DNA from: Pseudomonas sp. LB-090624
GTDB taxonomy: Bacteria > Pseudomonadota > Gammaproteobacteria > Pseudomonadales > Pseudomonadaceae
Direction of reading: 5' to 3'
DNA: 64,000 bases
Assembly (NCBI RefSeq): GCF_003205205.1
Contig: NZ_QJRL01000007.1
Coordinates: 145,882-209,881 of the forward strand
Made by a program: the position numbers and the translations under genes
The notes under the pieces: model-generated
What the model was told of the DNA's origin: nothing
Databases searched by the model: none
What the model saw: the letters and a program-made list of their open reading frames with translations, nothing else
Shown here: one piece after another, positions 1 to 9,492 of the stretch
Layout of the letters: every line of letters starts with the position of its first letter
How positions within the stretch are numbered: the stretch's first letter is position 1

Positions 1-1517
1 CTGGCGGTATGCCCCGGGTGCAGCCGCACCCAGGCCACGATCTCTTCACCGTACTTGCTGCACGGCACGCCAATCACTTGCACATCCGCCACCGCCGGGT
101 GGGTGAAGAAGAACTCTTCCAGCTCGCGCGGGTAGATGTTCTCGCCGCCGCGAATGATCATGTCCTTGCTGCGCCCGACGATGCGCACGTAGCCCTGCTC
201 GTCCATCACCGCCAGGTCACCGGTATGCATCCAGCCCTCTTCATCGATGCTTTCAGCCGTGGCCTTGGGGTTGTTCCAGTAGCCCAGCATCACGCTGTAG
301 CCACGGGTGCAGAGCTCGCCGATCTCGCCGCGCGGCAGGGTGTTGCCGTCGACATCCGTCACCTTGCTCTCCAGCCGTGGCTGGGTGCGACCGACACTGG
401 TCACGCGACGATCCAGGTCGTCTGTAGCGCCGGTCTGCAGCGACACCGGGCTGGTCTCGGTCATGCCATAGGCAATCTGCACCTCGGCCATGTGCATCTC
501 GCCAATCACCCGGCGCATGACCTCGATCGGGCAGGTGGCGCCGGCCATGATCCCGGTACGCAGGCTCGACAGGTCGAATTCACGCCGCTGCGGGTGGTCC
601 AGCTCGGCGATGAACATGGTTGGCACGCCATACAGCGCGGTGGCCTTTTCTTCGGCCACCGCGCGTAACGTGGCCAGTGGGTCGAAGGCGTCATTGGGGT
701 AGATCAGCGCGCTGCCGTGGGTCATGCAGCCCAGGTTGGCCATGACCATGCCGAAGCAGTGGTAAAGCGGTACCGGCACTACCAAACGGTCGTGCTCGGT
801 CAGGCCCAGGCTTTCGCCGACCATGTAGCCGTTGTTGAGGATGTTACTGTGGCTAAGTGTGGCGCCTTTGGGGAAACCCGTGGTGCCAGAGGTGTACTGG
901 ATGTTGATCGGGTCGTCGCAGCGCAGTTGGGCCTGGCGCTCGGCCAGGGCCTCGCGGCTGACGGATTCAGCGCGAGCTTGCAGATCGGGCCAGGCGAGAA
1001 AGCCCGATGGCGGCGTGGCAGCCAGGCTGACCACGCCGCGCAGCTCAGGGAAGCGCTCGCTTGTCAGCGCGCCCGGCTGGCCGTTTGCCAGCCCCGGAAT
1101 GAGACCGAGCAGCATGGCGTGGTAATCGGAAGTCTTGAACGCGTCGGCGCAGATGATCCAGCGGCAGCCGGACTGGCCAAGCGCGTAGTCCAGCTCGCTG
1201 GAGCGATAGGCCGGGTTGATGTTGACCAGGATCGCGCCAACCTTGGCGCTGGCGAACTGGGTAATGCACCATTCGGCGCAGTTGGGTGCCCAGATGCCCA
1301 GGCGGTCACCCGGTTGCACGCCGAGGGCCATCAGCGCACGAGCGTGCTGATCGACGGCATCGGCCAGTTGCTGCCAGGTAAAGCGCAGGGCCTGGTGGCA
1401 GACCACCAAGGCTTCGCGCTCGGGGAAGCGGGCGACAGTGGTGTCGAAGGCGTCGCCGATGCATTGGGTAAGCAGGGGCTTGTCCTGGTTGCCCTGGGAG
1501 TGACTTGGCTGGGGCAT
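1..1517 (-). CDS. AMP-binding acyl-CoA synthetase (3' end outside window)
   Basis: ATP-dependent acyl-CoA synthetase of the ANL superfamily, forming acyl-AMP and then acyl-CoA from a carboxylate. About 505 codons are visible and the reading frame runs off the left edge, so the C-terminus is missing. The P-loop motif [11 protein letters not shown] lies near residue 205; the later motifs YGMTET, GYWNNP, GWMHTGD and [16 protein letters not shown] are all readable. The start is the ATG at 1517 (MPQPSHSQ), preceded by a purine-rich AAGAGAG. It follows the beta subunit gene of the amine dehydrogenase on the same strand across a hairpin. A role in activating the aryl or fatty acid made from the amine is plausible from position, but the substrate cannot be read from sequence. 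Confidence 0.9.
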   Translation of the reverse strand, partial: MPQPSHSQGNQDKPLLTQCIGDAFDTTVARFPEREALVVCHQALRFTWQQLADAVDQHARALMALGVQPGDRLGIWAPNCAEWCITQFASAKVGAILVNINPAYRSSELDYALGQSGCRWIICADAFKTSDYHAMLLGLIPGLANGQPGALTSERFPELRGVVSLAATPPSGFLAWPDLQARAESVSREALAERQAQLRCDDPINIQYTSGTTGFPKGATLSHSNILNNGYMVGESLGLTEHDRLVVPVPLYHCFGMVMANLGCMTHGSALIYPNDAFDPLATLRAVAEEKATALYGVPTMFIAELDHPQRREFDLSSLRTGIMAGATCPIEVMRRVIGEMHMAEVQIAYGMTETSPVSLQTGATDDLDRRVTSVGRTQPRLESKVTDVDGNTLPRGEIGELCTRGYSVMLGYWNNPKATAESIDEEGWMHTGDLAVMDEQGYVRIVGRSKDMIIRGGENIYPRELEEFFFTHPAVADVQVIGVPCSKYGEEIVAWVRLHPGHTA

Positions 1518-1553
1518 GGGCGCTCTCTTGTTGTTCTTGTGTGTTCTGTGCCG

Positions 1554-1584
1554 GCTGCTTCGCGGGGTCACCGCGCGAAGCAGC
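1554..1584 (-). terminator. Hairpin after the amine dehydrogenase operon
   Basis: GCTGCTTCGCG (1554-1564) and CGCGAAGCAGC (1574-1584) form an 11-bp stem with a 9-nt loop between peaD and the acyl-CoA synthetase gene. There is no strong T tract, so it may attenuate rather than end transcription. Confidence 0.5.
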
Positions 1585-1594
1585 ACACACCGGT

Positions 1595-2716
1595 CTAGCG
1601 GACGAACACCTGCGGCGTGGTGGTGGACATGTCACCACCCGGTAACTTGATGTTCTTCACCTTCTCCAGCGTATCCGGGTTGAACACCGCAAGGTCATTG
1701 AAGGTGCCGCCCAGGTACAGCTTGTCACCCTTTTTGTCGAAGGTGACGCAATAATAGGTGTGCTCAAGATTAGCTGCCTTGATCAGCTTGCGCTGCTTGA
1801 TGTCGTATTTGGCCAGGCGGTTGAGTACGCCGTAGATCTGGTTAGGGTCCTTGGGCGAGCGCAGGCCGGTGAAGTAAAGCTCGGTCAGGTCGGCGAATTC
1901 CTGGGTGTGGGTCTTGCCTGTCTTCAAGTCGACACTGAGGTAGCCGTACAGCAGCTCGGCTTCGTTCGGGTCCTGCTTCTCATCCTTGAACTTGGCAATG
2001 GTGTACAGCATCGAGAACTCGTGGCGGGGGTTCTGGTGCGGCCAGAAATACAGCACGTCCGGGGCGCTGTAGCCCTTGCGGTTCCAACTGCGAAGCGGCA
2101 AGGCCACGGTGTACTTGCCGGTCTTCACGTCCATCTTGTAGATATCCGGCCCGGCGAAATACAGTGTGCCATCGTCGGCGGTGCGCATCAGGTACACCTG
2201 GCGCGGCATGGGGTAGGTACGCACCGGCTTGGCCGCAAGGCCATCGGCGCTGTTGAACACTTCCAGCCGTGGCGGCTTTACCACATAGTGGTCGTTCAGG
2301 CGCTGGGTCGGGTTGACCGTGGCGTACACCTCCTTGCCGTCCGGGCTGACGGCGAACGAGTACATCGACCGGCCCACCTCGCCTGGCACGCTCGACAGGT
2401 TGGCGTGGAAGGTGTTCTTGCAGGTGTCCAGGTCGATGCCATAGATGTCGCCGTAGTGGTTGTTGAGCACGTAGGCGGTGCGGTTGTCTGGCGCCATCAT
2501 TGCGGTGCCAGGGCCGAACTTGTCGGGCATGACGCAGCTCTTGTACACCCTGTCGCTGGCGACATCGACCACATGCAGGTTGTTCGGGTAGTTGGTCACG
2601 ATCATGTATTCGTGGCCAGCCTTCAGTGCCGGCCCGGTGTCGTCGGCCTGTACCAGGCCGGCAAAGGCCGTGGCGGCGATGGTGAGCGCGAGTGGCGCGC
2701 AGCGTCCAGCTTTCAT
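1595..2716 (-). CDS. peaD: Quinohemoprotein amine dehydrogenase beta subunit
   Basis: Beta subunit of periplasmic quinohemoprotein amine dehydrogenase, which oxidises primary amines such as 2-phenylethylamine to aldehydes. The family subunit is a seven-bladed beta-propeller that helps form the substrate site. The protein is 373 aa with a Sec signal peptide ending near VQA/DD (residues about 23-24) and repeated YVTN-like blades (for example DKVYLGGTF near the C-terminus). I place the start at the ATG at 2716 because AAGGGGA lies 7 nt upstream; an in-frame ATG at 2734 would add six residues before the signal peptide. It is the last of four genes in the order alpha, maturase, gamma, beta, and starts 31 nt after qhpC. 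Confidence 0.93.
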   Translation of the reverse strand: MKAGRCAPLALTIAATAFAGLVQADDTGPALKAGHEYMIVTNYPNNLHVVDVASDRVYKSCVMPDKFGPGTAMMAPDNRTAYVLNNHYGDIYGIDLDTCKNTFHANLSSVPGEVGRSMYSFAVSPDGKEVYATVNPTQRLNDHYVVKPPRLEVFNSADGLAAKPVRTYPMPRQVYLMRTADDGTLYFAGPDIYKMDVKTGKYTVALPLRSWNRKGYSAPDVLYFWPHQNPRHEFSMLYTIAKFKDEKQDPNEAELLYGYLSVDLKTGKTHTQEFADLTELYFTGLRSPKDPNQIYGVLNRLAKYDIKQRKLIKAANLEHTYYCVTFDKKGDKLYLGGTFNDLAVFNPDTLEKVKNIKLPGGDMSTTTPQVFVR

Positions 2717-2747
2717 GCGGTTTCCCCTTGTCATTCTTGTTGGGCCG

Positions 2748-3071
2748 TCACTTGTCTTTCGGGAACACGGTGCCGAGGTTGCGCCAGTCCTCTGCCGAGT
2801 TGGTCGCCTGGGCGTTCCAGTCCTGGTAGGTGCTCATCATGTCCGGCACCTGGGCCGGCCACCAGCAAGGGTCGGAGCAGCCATACAGGTCGGCCTCCAT
2901 CGGCTGGCACAGCGAACTCACGCCACCAAAGGCGTCCACTTCCCAGCCCGGGTCGGTAGTGGCCGTGCAGCCTGCCACCGCACTCATTGCCATCACTTCT
3001 TCGACACGGTCTTCGGCGGCAGCCTGCTCGAGGATGCGCGCCTTGTTGTTCAGGGGCTTCAAGTGCTTCAT
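2748..3071 (-). CDS. qhpC: Quinohemoprotein amine dehydrogenase gamma subunit (CTQ-bearing)
   Basis: Small catalytic subunit, 107 aa, that carries the cysteine tryptophylquinone cofactor and three Cys-to-Asp/Glu thioether bridges. Taking the family's 28-residue leader (residues 1-28, ending VMA) gives a 79-residue mature chain starting MSAVAGC. Its cysteines and partners then match the published pattern exactly: Cys7-Glu16, Cys27-Asp33, Cys41-Asp49 and Cys37-Trp43 for the quinone. In full-length numbering these are C35/E44, C55/D61, C69/D77 and C65/W71. The start lies 1 nt after the peaB stop (TGA-C-ATG), so translation is coupled to the radical-SAM enzyme that makes the crosslinks. The protein has no Sec signal; export after maturation is expected to need QhpE and QhpF. 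Confidence 0.96.
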   Translation of the reverse strand: MKHLKPLNNKARILEQAAAEDRVEEVMAMSAVAGCTATTDPGWEVDAFGGVSSLCQPMEADLYGCSDPCWWPAQVPDMMSTYQDWNAQATNSAEDWRNLGTVFPKDK

Positions 3072-3072
3072 G

Positions 3073-4503
3073 TCAGTGCGCCTTCCGCGGGGTGATGTAG
3101 CGATCGATGAAGGCCGGGTTGGCGGCCATGATGCGGCTGTAGACTTCGATGCCGAAGTCCACCCAGTCGCGCATCAGTTCGCAGTAGTGGTAGGTCGGGT
3201 GCTGCGGATCGCCATAGCGCGCATAGCTTTCGTGGTAGCAGCCGCCCGAGCAGAGGTTGCGGATGCGGCAGCTTTCGCACCCTGTGTTGCTGCGGTCCAG
3301 GCGCTGCGACAGGAAGTCGTTGAGCTGAGCTTGCTTGACACCTTGGTGCACGTTGCCGAAGGTCGGCAGGTTGGAGCCGGTAAAGCGGTGGCACAGGTTC
3401 AACTCGCCCTTGTGGTCCACCGCCAGCATCTTCAGCCCGGCACCGCACGGCAGGGCCTTCTTGTGGCCCTCGTGGATATCGGTAATCAGCTGGTGCAGAT
3501 TGGAGAACCCGATATTGCGGTGTTCCAGCGCCGCCTCCAGGTATTTGCGGCCCAGCGCCTTCATGTTGGCAAACACCTGCACCAGCTCTTCGCCAGTCAG
3601 GTTGAACTCGGCCATGTCGCCTGAGGTGACCGGGGCAAAGCCGACCTCGGCGAAACCCATTTCGTTGAACAGGTGGTTCCAGATGGTTTCGACATCGGTA
3701 ATGCCACGCGTCAGCGTGACCCGCGCGCCTACCGGGCGGCTGGTATAGCGCGACAGCAACAGCTCGGCCTTGCGCCGCACCACGTCATAGGTGCCCTGCC
3801 CGCCCACGGTGATGCGGTTGCGGTCGTGCACGGTCTTGGGGCCGTCGATACTGATCGACAGGCCGAAGCGGTGGGCGTTGAGCCAATCGATGATTTCTTC
3901 GGTGAGCAAGGTGGCATTGGTGGTCATGATGAACTCCACCTGCTTGCCCGCCTCGGCAAAACGCCGCTCGCAGTAGGCCACCATGTGCTCAATCAACGGC
4001 CGGTTGGACAGCGGTTCGCCACCGAAGAACACCACGCTGTAGCGCGTCTCGTCGGGCGACTCCTTGAGCAGCATCTCTACCGAGGCTTCGGCGGTGTCAG
4101 TGCTCATCTTCTTACCGGCCGAAGGCTTGTCCAGGTCTTCCTTGTAGCAGTAGGTACAGCTGAGGTTGCAACCGGTGTTGACGTTGAGTACCACGGTATT
4201 CAGCGCGGTGCGCTCGACCTGCTTGAGTGCGATTTCCGGGGTCAGCGGCGAGCCGTCGCTGACCAGCTCCAGCGCGATCAGCTCGCGCAAGGTGTCCTGG
4301 ATATCGTCGCCGGCAAACTGCTGGCCAAGGCGCTGCATCAGCTCCTCGGCCGAGCAGCCGTGCTGGCGCAAGGCGTCGATGATGCTGCCGGTCACCGCAT
4401 CGGTGGCAAACAGCGAACTGCTGGGGATATGGAACAGCATGCGGTCGGCATCGACCTGCACTTCATGCAGGTTGCGTTCGACCAGGTTCAGTTGTGCGCC
4501 CAT
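3073..4503 (-). CDS. peaB: Radical SAM/SPASM maturase of the gamma subunit
   Basis: Cytoplasmic radical SAM enzyme (QhpD-type, 476 aa) that installs the Cys-to-Asp/Glu thioether crosslinks in the gamma subunit. The SAM cluster motif CNLSCTYC gives C112, C116 and C119. A SPASM-type C-terminal region follows, with cysteines in CGAGLKM, NLCHRF and [14 protein letters not shown], expected to hold auxiliary iron-sulfur clusters. An N-terminal segment of about 100 residues precedes the barrel, as in other peptide-modifying radical SAM proteins. The start is the ATG at 4503 with GGGAGGT 6 nt upstream. It lies between the alpha and gamma genes and is coupled to qhpC by a 1-nt gap. Confidence 0.95.
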   Translation of the reverse strand: MGAQLNLVERNLHEVQVDADRMLFHIPSSSLFATDAVTGSIIDALRQHGCSAEELMQRLGQQFAGDDIQDTLRELIALELVSDGSPLTPEIALKQVERTALNTVVLNVNTGCNLSCTYCYKEDLDKPSAGKKMSTDTAEASVEMLLKESPDETRYSVVFFGGEPLSNRPLIEHMVAYCERRFAEAGKQVEFIMTTNATLLTEEIIDWLNAHRFGLSISIDGPKTVHDRNRITVGGQGTYDVVRRKAELLLSRYTSRPVGARVTLTRGITDVETIWNHLFNEMGFAEVGFAPVTSGDMAEFNLTGEELVQVFANMKALGRKYLEAALEHRNIGFSNLHQLITDIHEGHKKALPCGAGLKMLAVDHKGELNLCHRFTGSNLPTFGNVHQGVKQAQLNDFLSQRLDRSNTGCESCRIRNLCSGGCYHESYARYGDPQHPTYHYCELMRDWVDFGIEVYSRIMAANPAFIDRYITPRKAH

Positions 4504-4550
4504 GGCGACCTCCCGATAATCGATCCGTTGGAAACCGTTGCGCCTTGCCG

Positions 4551-6116
4551 TTACGGCAGCGGCGGGTTGTTCCAGCGCTGAACGGTGACGATCAGGTGCC
4601 CTTCGCCGGTCTGGCCGCCGTCGGCCAGGGTGGCGATGACCTTCAGGTTACCGGCATTGTTGGTCATCATCTTGCGCTCGGGGTTGGGCCCCGCACCGCC
4701 TGGCACGAACACCCCGTCGGCCTGCATCTTGCCGGCGAACTTGAGGTCTTCGTCCTCTACCGCACGCTCGTTGAAGGGCTCGACCTTCCAGCTGGCCGGC
4801 AGGTAGCCGATGCGCAGCGGCTGGCCGTTGGCATCCTTACCCCAGGCTTCGGCCTCGAAACGGCCCTGCACCTTTGGCACCGAGGCGCCGTTCTCACCAA
4901 TGCGGGCGATGGAGAAGGCCGGCACCACTTTCACTTCGTCGACCTTGTCGTAGACCGCCAGGTTGCCACCTTTGAGCGCCCCTACCGCGACCTCGCGCTG
5001 GCCAGGCTTGGCATCGGCCGCAGCGCGGGCCTTGACCCGTACCAGGGTCGGCGTCTGCTCCAGCACTTCGCTCACTTCCACCCCGGCGCCCAGGTCCGGC
5101 TTGCCGCTCAGGCCGCTGCCGACCAGGGTAATTTCGCTTTCAGCGCCAGCCTTGATGAACGCCGGCTGTACCGCCAGCAACCGCGCTTTGCCCTCTTTCA
5201 CGGCGCTGAAGTCCAGGCCACGCTCATCGTGCTCGGTTTCGAACATACGGCCTTTCATCTCGCCGTCCAACGCTGCGAACACCTGACGCAAGCTGGCGTC
5301 GCCAACCTTGATGTTGCCGCGCCACTCGTAGCCGTTGTAAAGGATCGCCGAACCGCTGCCGTTGAACGGCGTGCCGTCGGCGTAAGCGCCCTTGACCTCG
5401 ACCTTGAAGGTATCGCCCTCGTCGGCGGTCACGCTCATCACCCCACGGACATCGCCCTTGGCCAGCATGTGGCCGCTGAACGCCCACTGCCCCACCAGCA
5501 CGTCGGCCTTCGGTTTTGCCTGCTGCCATTCAGCCCAGGCCGGGTTGTCCAGCGGATAGCGCTTGGCAAGTTCCGGCACCACCTGTTGCAGGGCAATTGG
5601 CAACCAGTCGCGGTCCCGCGCCTGGGCCTGGTATTCGAGGGACGGCCACTGGCCCAGGTGGAAGTTGACCAGGTGCTCCCACTCCTTGGCTGGGCGACGT
5701 TGCAAGGCGACGCGAGCACCGGAGTGGCAACGACCACAGGTTTCGCTGAGCTGGGTATCGAAGTGCTCGACAGTGTTGAGCCTGCGCTCCATGGCGTAGC
5801 GCACGCCATCGGTCTCGCTGGGCGCCAGGCCCTGCTTGTCGGCCAGGTACTTGACCAAGGTGCGGCGGTCGTCGTCGCTGATCTGCAAGCCGTGCATCAC
5901 CTGCATGCGGGCGATGCTCATCAACCAGCCCTCCGGCGTTTTACGCTGGTGGCTGATACGGCTGTAGGTATCGTTGCCTTCTGGGATATGGCACCCCATG
6001 CATTTGTTCTGCAACAAGCTCGGGCCCTGCTCGGCCGCCATGGCCTGGGTGCTCAGCAGCGCGGCGGCGACCAGCGCCAGTTTGCCCGCATGCCGCCGGA
6101 GTCGAGTCGTCTTCAA
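4551..6116 (-). CDS. peaA: Quinohemoprotein amine dehydrogenase alpha subunit (diheme cytochrome c)
   Basis: Periplasmic alpha subunit, 521 aa, which passes electrons from the quinone cofactor through two c-type hemes to soluble acceptors. The signal peptide is residues 1-27 (ending TQAMA). Heme-binding motifs are CMGCH (C39-H43) and CGRCH (C127-H131); the remainder is beta-domain sequence typical of the family. The start codon is TTG at 6116, read from an excellent GGAGGT seven nt upstream; no ATG lies near the signal peptide start. First gene of the four-gene structural operon, transcribed divergently from the aldehyde dehydrogenase gene. Confidence 0.95.
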   Translation of the reverse strand: MKTTRLRRHAGKLALVAAALLSTQAMAAEQGPSLLQNKCMGCHIPEGNDTYSRISHQRKTPEGWLMSIARMQVMHGLQISDDDRRTLVKYLADKQGLAPSETDGVRYAMERRLNTVEHFDTQLSETCGRCHSGARVALQRRPAKEWEHLVNFHLGQWPSLEYQAQARDRDWLPIALQQVVPELAKRYPLDNPAWAEWQQAKPKADVLVGQWAFSGHMLAKGDVRGVMSVTADEGDTFKVEVKGAYADGTPFNGSGSAILYNGYEWRGNIKVGDASLRQVFAALDGEMKGRMFETEHDERGLDFSAVKEGKARLLAVQPAFIKAGAESEITLVGSGLSGKPDLGAGVEVSEVLEQTPTLVRVKARAAADAKPGQREVAVGALKGGNLAVYDKVDEVKVVPAFSIARIGENGASVPKVQGRFEAEAWGKDANGQPLRIGYLPASWKVEPFNERAVEDEDLKFAGKMQADGVFVPGGAGPNPERKMMTNNAGNLKVIATLADGGQTGEGHLIVTVQRWNNPPLP

Positions 6117-6551
6117 GGTCAGACCTCCACGGTTGTTGTTCTTATCGTTTTTCGCACGCTTTGGTACAGCAGGTGTGCATGTGAAGGTTGCGATACAGGA
6201 ACTGTGCCAGTTGCGGTAAAAGCGTTTCCTTTCAACCGTTTAAGCGGTTTTCAGTGTCTGGCCAGCAGCAAGGATGGCCACTTGCAGCGTGCCATTTCGC
6301 GACAGGGTGTTTCATCCTGAGACAGCGGCCTGCGATGCAGGCCTTGGCGGGCATGCCCCGCGAAGAGGGCCGTACAAAGCAGTGTTTCACCAACGTCTCA
6401 CACCGTCTCAATGTGCAACAGCGCACCCGTGCAATCCGAACCTTGCATCCCGGCAAAACCCAATCAGCTCAATGCCTTGCTGCCAACTGCCCAGCTTGGC
6501 ACGGCCATTGCGCCAGTGCCCGTCACATCCAATGACAAGAGGCACAGCCCC
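6117..6551. promoter_or_regulatory. Divergent control region between peaA and the aldehyde dehydrogenase gene
   Basis: A 435-bp gene-free region. On the + strand TGGCACGGCCATTGC (6497-6511) matches the sigma-54 -24/-12 consensus with correct GG-N10-GC spacing. On the - strand, toward peaA, TGGCACAGTTCCTGT (6209-6195) has a good -24 but a poor -12 (GT for GC). Candidate activator sites are the direct repeat CGTCTCA at 6394-6400 and 6404-6410 and the inverse TGAGACAG at 6318-6325, about 90-180 bp upstream of the + strand promoter. A REP-like half-palindrome lies near 6345-6375. The activator is probably the sigma-54 regulator encoded at 13180-15090. Confidence 0.75.
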
Positions 6552-8045
6552 ATGCTTTCCGACCTGCCCATCCTGCCCGCCACCCGCGCCTTTCTCGAAC
6601 GCAAGCTGAAGATGCGCATTGGCGCCGACTGGCAGGACGCCGCCAGCGGTCGCACCCTGCAGTTCCGCAACCCGGCCACCGGCGAAGTGCTGGGTGAAGT
6701 GCCTGCCGCCGAGGCCGAAGATGTCGACCGCGCCGTGCGCGCTGCACGCCAGGCCTTCGACGACTCGCCCTGGAGCCGCCTGCGCCCACGTGAACGGCAG
6801 AACCTGCTGTGGCGCCTGGCCGACCTGATGGAGCGCGACGCCCGCCAGCTGGCCGAACTCGAGTGCCTGAACAACGGCAAGAGCGCGGCCGTGGCTCAGG
6901 TGATGGACGTGCAGCTGGCCATCGACTTCCTGCGCTACATGGCCGGCTGGGCCACCAAGATCGAGGGTAGCACCGTCGAAGCGTCCATGCCGTTGATGCC
7001 CAACGACCAATTTCACGGTTTCGTGCGCCGCGAGGCAGTTGGGGTGGTTGGCGCCATCGTCGCCTGGAACTTCCCCCTGTTGCTGGCCTGCTGGAAGCTC
7101 GGCCCGGCACTGGCCACCGGCTGCACCGTGGTGCTGAAGCCAGCCGACGAAACCCCGCTGAGCGTGCTCAAGCTTGCCGAACTGGTCGACGAAGCCGGCT
7201 ACCCGGCCGGCGTGTTCAATGTGGTTACCGGTACCGGCCTGAACGCCGGCGCTGCGCTAAGCCGTCACCCCGGCGTAGACAAGCTGACCTTCACCGGCTC
7301 AACCGAAGTCGGCAAGCTGATCGGCAAGGCGGCCATGGACAACATGACCCGCGTCACCCTGGAACTGGGCGGCAAGTCGCCGACCATCGTCATGCCTGAT
7401 GCCAACCTGCAGGAAGCCGCAGCCGGCGCAGCCACGGCGATCTTCTTCAACCAGGGCCAGGTGTGCTGCGCGGGCTCACGGCTGTACGTGCACCGCAAGC
7501 ACTTCGACAACGTAGTGGCAGACATTGCCGGCATCGCCAATGGCATGAAGCTGGGCAGCGGGTTGGACCCTGCGGTGCAGATGGGCCCGCTGATCTCGGC
7601 CAAGCAGCAAGACCGTGTCACCGGCTACATCGAACTTGGCCGCGAACTGGGCGCCACCATCGCCTGCGGCGGTGAAAGTTTCGGGCCTGGCTACTTCGTC
7701 AAGCCGACCGTGATCGTGGATGTCGACCAGCGTCACCGGCTGGTGCAGGAAGAAATCTTCGGGCCGGTGCTGGTGGCGATGCCATTCGATGACATCGACG
7801 AAGTGATCGCCATGGCCAACGACAACCCCTATGGCCTGGGTGCAAGCATCTGGTCCAACGACCTGGCCGCCGTGCACCGCATGATCCCGCGCATCAAGTC
7901 CGGCTCGGTGTGGGTCAACTGCCACAGCGCGCTGGACCCGGCGCTGCCGTTTGGTGGCTACAAGATGTCCGGGGTTGGCCGTGAGATGGGCGCGGCTGCG
8001 ATCGAGCATTACACCGAGCTGAAATCGGTGTTGATCAGGCTCTGA
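6552..8045 (+). CDS. peaE: NAD(P)-dependent aldehyde dehydrogenase (phenylacetaldehyde dehydrogenase type)
   Basis: Aldehyde dehydrogenase of 497 aa, the normal family length, expected to oxidise the aldehyde released by the amine dehydrogenase (phenylacetaldehyde to phenylacetate if the substrate is phenylethylamine). Visible motifs: WNFPLL and the coenzyme loop GSTEVGK, catalytic Glu in ELGGKSP, catalytic Cys in GQVCCAGSR, and EEIFGPV near the C-terminus. The frame is open back to 6411, but I choose the ATG at 6552 because the sigma-54 promoter at 6497-6511 would start RNA near 6523 and because homologues begin with this MLSDLP-like segment. Cytoplasmic; divergent from peaA. The symbol follows pea usage in P. 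putida. Confidence 0.9.
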   Translation: MLSDLPILPATRAFLERKLKMRIGADWQDAASGRTLQFRNPATGEVLGEVPAAEAEDVDRAVRAARQAFDDSPWSRLRPRERQNLLWRLADLMERDARQLAELECLNNGKSAAVAQVMDVQLAIDFLRYMAGWATKIEGSTVEASMPLMPNDQFHGFVRREAVGVVGAIVAWNFPLLLACWKLGPALATGCTVVLKPADETPLSVLKLAELVDEAGYPAGVFNVVTGTGLNAGAALSRHPGVDKLTFTGSTEVGKLIGKAAMDNMTRVTLELGGKSPTIVMPDANLQEAAAGAATAIFFNQGQVCCAGSRLYVHRKHFDNVVADIAGIANGMKLGSGLDPAVQMGPLISAKQQDRVTGYIELGRELGATIACGGESFGPGYFVKPTVIVDVDQRHRLVQEEIFGPVLVAMPFDDIDEVIAMANDNPYGLGASIWSNDLAAVHRMIPRIKSGSVWVNCHSALDPALPFGGYKMSGVGREMGAAAIEHYTELKSVLIRL

Positions 8046-8052
8046 TCCTCTA

Positions 8053-8100
8053 CCAGTCCCGGCCTCTTCCCGATCTTGCCCGCGAAGAGGCCGGGACTGG
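8053..8100 (+). terminator. Long perfect hairpin after peaE
   Basis: CCAGTCCCGGCCTCTTC (8053-8069) and its exact complement (8084-8100) make a 17-bp stem around a 14-nt loop that contains a REP core (TTGCCCGC). It is the likely stop or attenuator between peaE and the porin-like gene. Confidence 0.7.
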
Positions 8101-8141
8101 CGACAAGCAAACAACAACAATAATAACCATGGAGCACACCC

Positions 8142-9455
8142 ATGAGGCACCCACTCGCCTGCACACTGGCCCTGCTGTTGGCGGCACCCGCCACTCACGC
8201 CTACGAGCTGTACAACCAACATGGCACCACCCTCAACGCCGACCTCGAAGCCTTGTTCGGCGTCTTCCACAGCGACGAGAGCTTCAACCAGGCCGGCAAC
8301 CGTCAACCCGGCAGCACCGCCTGGCAGGAAGGCTACGTAAAATACGGCCTCAGCGGCAGCCAGGCCATGGCCGACAGCGGCACCCTCTACGGCGCCGTCA
8401 ACCTGCTAAGTTCTGCCACCTGGGGCGATGGCGACGCCGCCGGCCTGACGCTGGGGGACGAACACCGCACTGCTATCGAAGACCTGTACCTGGGCTGGCG
8501 CTCGGCCAGCCTGTTCCCCGCCTTCGGTGAAGACGGCGTGGACATTTCTGGCGGCCGTCAGGTTGTTAGCCTGGGCGACGGCTTCCTGATTCAGGGCGAC
8601 CCGGTCAACCTGGGCAAGGTCGACCTGGGCGCCAACTTCGACCGCGGCGGCGCCTACTACCTGGCCGCACGCAAGGCCTTCGACCGCACCGCCGTGCTAC
8701 GCCTGGGTGGCAACCAGGGCTGGCGCGGTGACCTGATGTGGTTGAAGTCCGACAACCATTACCAGGCCGACACGTCCCTGGCGGTCGCCAACCTGGAGCA
8801 CGTCGCCGATACCGGTACCGTCGGCCTGAGCTGGATCCGCGGCCTCGACGTGGACCAGCGCTACGCGCAGATCATGGGCCTGGAACATCGCGACGGCATG
8901 GACACCGCCAGCCTGCGCGGGCGCGGCAACCTGGGCGTCAAAGACCTTGAGCTGGCCGCCGAGTACGTGAGCCAGGACAAGACCGGCGGGCGCGAGAATG
9001 CCTGGTACCTGGAGGGCAACTGGACCTTCTCCCAACTGCCTTGGTCACCCACCGCCACCTACCGCTACAGCCGCTTCTCCGAAGGCTTCGACCCGCTGTT
9101 CTATGGCCTGAGCCGAGGCTACGGCACCTGGTTCCAGGGTGAAGTGGCAGCCAACTATGCCGGGCCGTTCAACAAGAACAGCCAAGTGCACCATGTAGCG
9201 CTGAAAGGCAAACCACGGGACAACCTGACCGTCGGCGCGCTGTACTTCAACTTCGACACGCTGGACACCGACCAGGGCAACCTTGGCGGGCGCGAGTTGG
9301 ACCTGTATGTGGAATGGATGGTCAACGACCACTTGCTGATCAGCCCGGTGGTGGGGTTCTACAAACCGGAGCGCAGTGCGGCCAATGGCGGTACGCAGCT
9401 GGGTGGGCGGGATACCGGGACTTACCTGCAATTGATTGTCGGGACCTTTTTCTGA
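8142..9455 (+). CDS. Outer-membrane beta-barrel (porin-like) protein
   Basis: A 437-aa protein with a clear signal peptide (residues 1-20, cleavage after THA), followed by alternating amphipathic strands rich in Gly, Asp and aromatic residues, and ending in a terminal Phe (GTFF), the usual signature of an outer-membrane barrel. It resembles alginate-export or channel-type porins in style; substrate unknown. A GGAG sits 7 nt upstream of the ATG. Its place between the aldehyde dehydrogenase and the qhp maturation genes suggests a role in amine or aromatic uptake in the pea system, which is an inference from context. Confidence 0.8.
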   Translation: MRHPLACTLALLLAAPATHAYELYNQHGTTLNADLEALFGVFHSDESFNQAGNRQPGSTAWQEGYVKYGLSGSQAMADSGTLYGAVNLLSSATWGDGDAAGLTLGDEHRTAIEDLYLGWRSASLFPAFGEDGVDISGGRQVVSLGDGFLIQGDPVNLGKVDLGANFDRGGAYYLAARKAFDRTAVLRLGGNQGWRGDLMWLKSDNHYQADTSLAVANLEHVADTGTVGLSWIRGLDVDQRYAQIMGLEHRDGMDTASLRGRGNLGVKDLELAAEYVSQDKTGGRENAWYLEGNWTFSQLPWSPTATYRYSRFSEGFDPLFYGLSRGYGTWFQGEVAANYAGPFNKNSQVHHVALKGKPRDNLTVGALYFNFDTLDTDQGNLGGRELDLYVEWMVNDHLLISPVVGFYKPERSAANGGTQLGGRDTGTYLQLIVGTFF

Positions 9456-9466
9456 TCCGACATCCC

Positions 9467-9485
9467 GGGGCCGCCAAGCGGCCCC
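9467..9485. terminator. Bidirectional hairpin between porin-like gene and qhpG
   Basis: GGGGCCGC (9467-9474), CAA loop, GCGGCCCC (9478-9485). It lies between two convergent genes and can serve both. Confidence 0.65.
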
Positions 9486-9492
9486 GACAATC

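Noticed and set aside
1760..2959. Long open frames opposite real genes (also 4494-6320, 22036-23583, 26069-28339, 34032-36128, 58114-60150)
   Set aside because: These are antisense shadows typical of high-GC DNA: no ribosome sites, no family sequence, and fully covered by well-supported genes.
2748..3071. Possible Cys-rich bacteriocin-like or RiPP precursor
   Set aside because: It is the gamma subunit of the amine dehydrogenase: all four cysteine pairings match known positions, and the radical SAM gene next to it is its dedicated maturase.
6411..6551. N-terminal extension of the aldehyde dehydrogenase
   Set aside because: The frame is open but the sigma-54 promoter lies inside it, and the extension has no family match.
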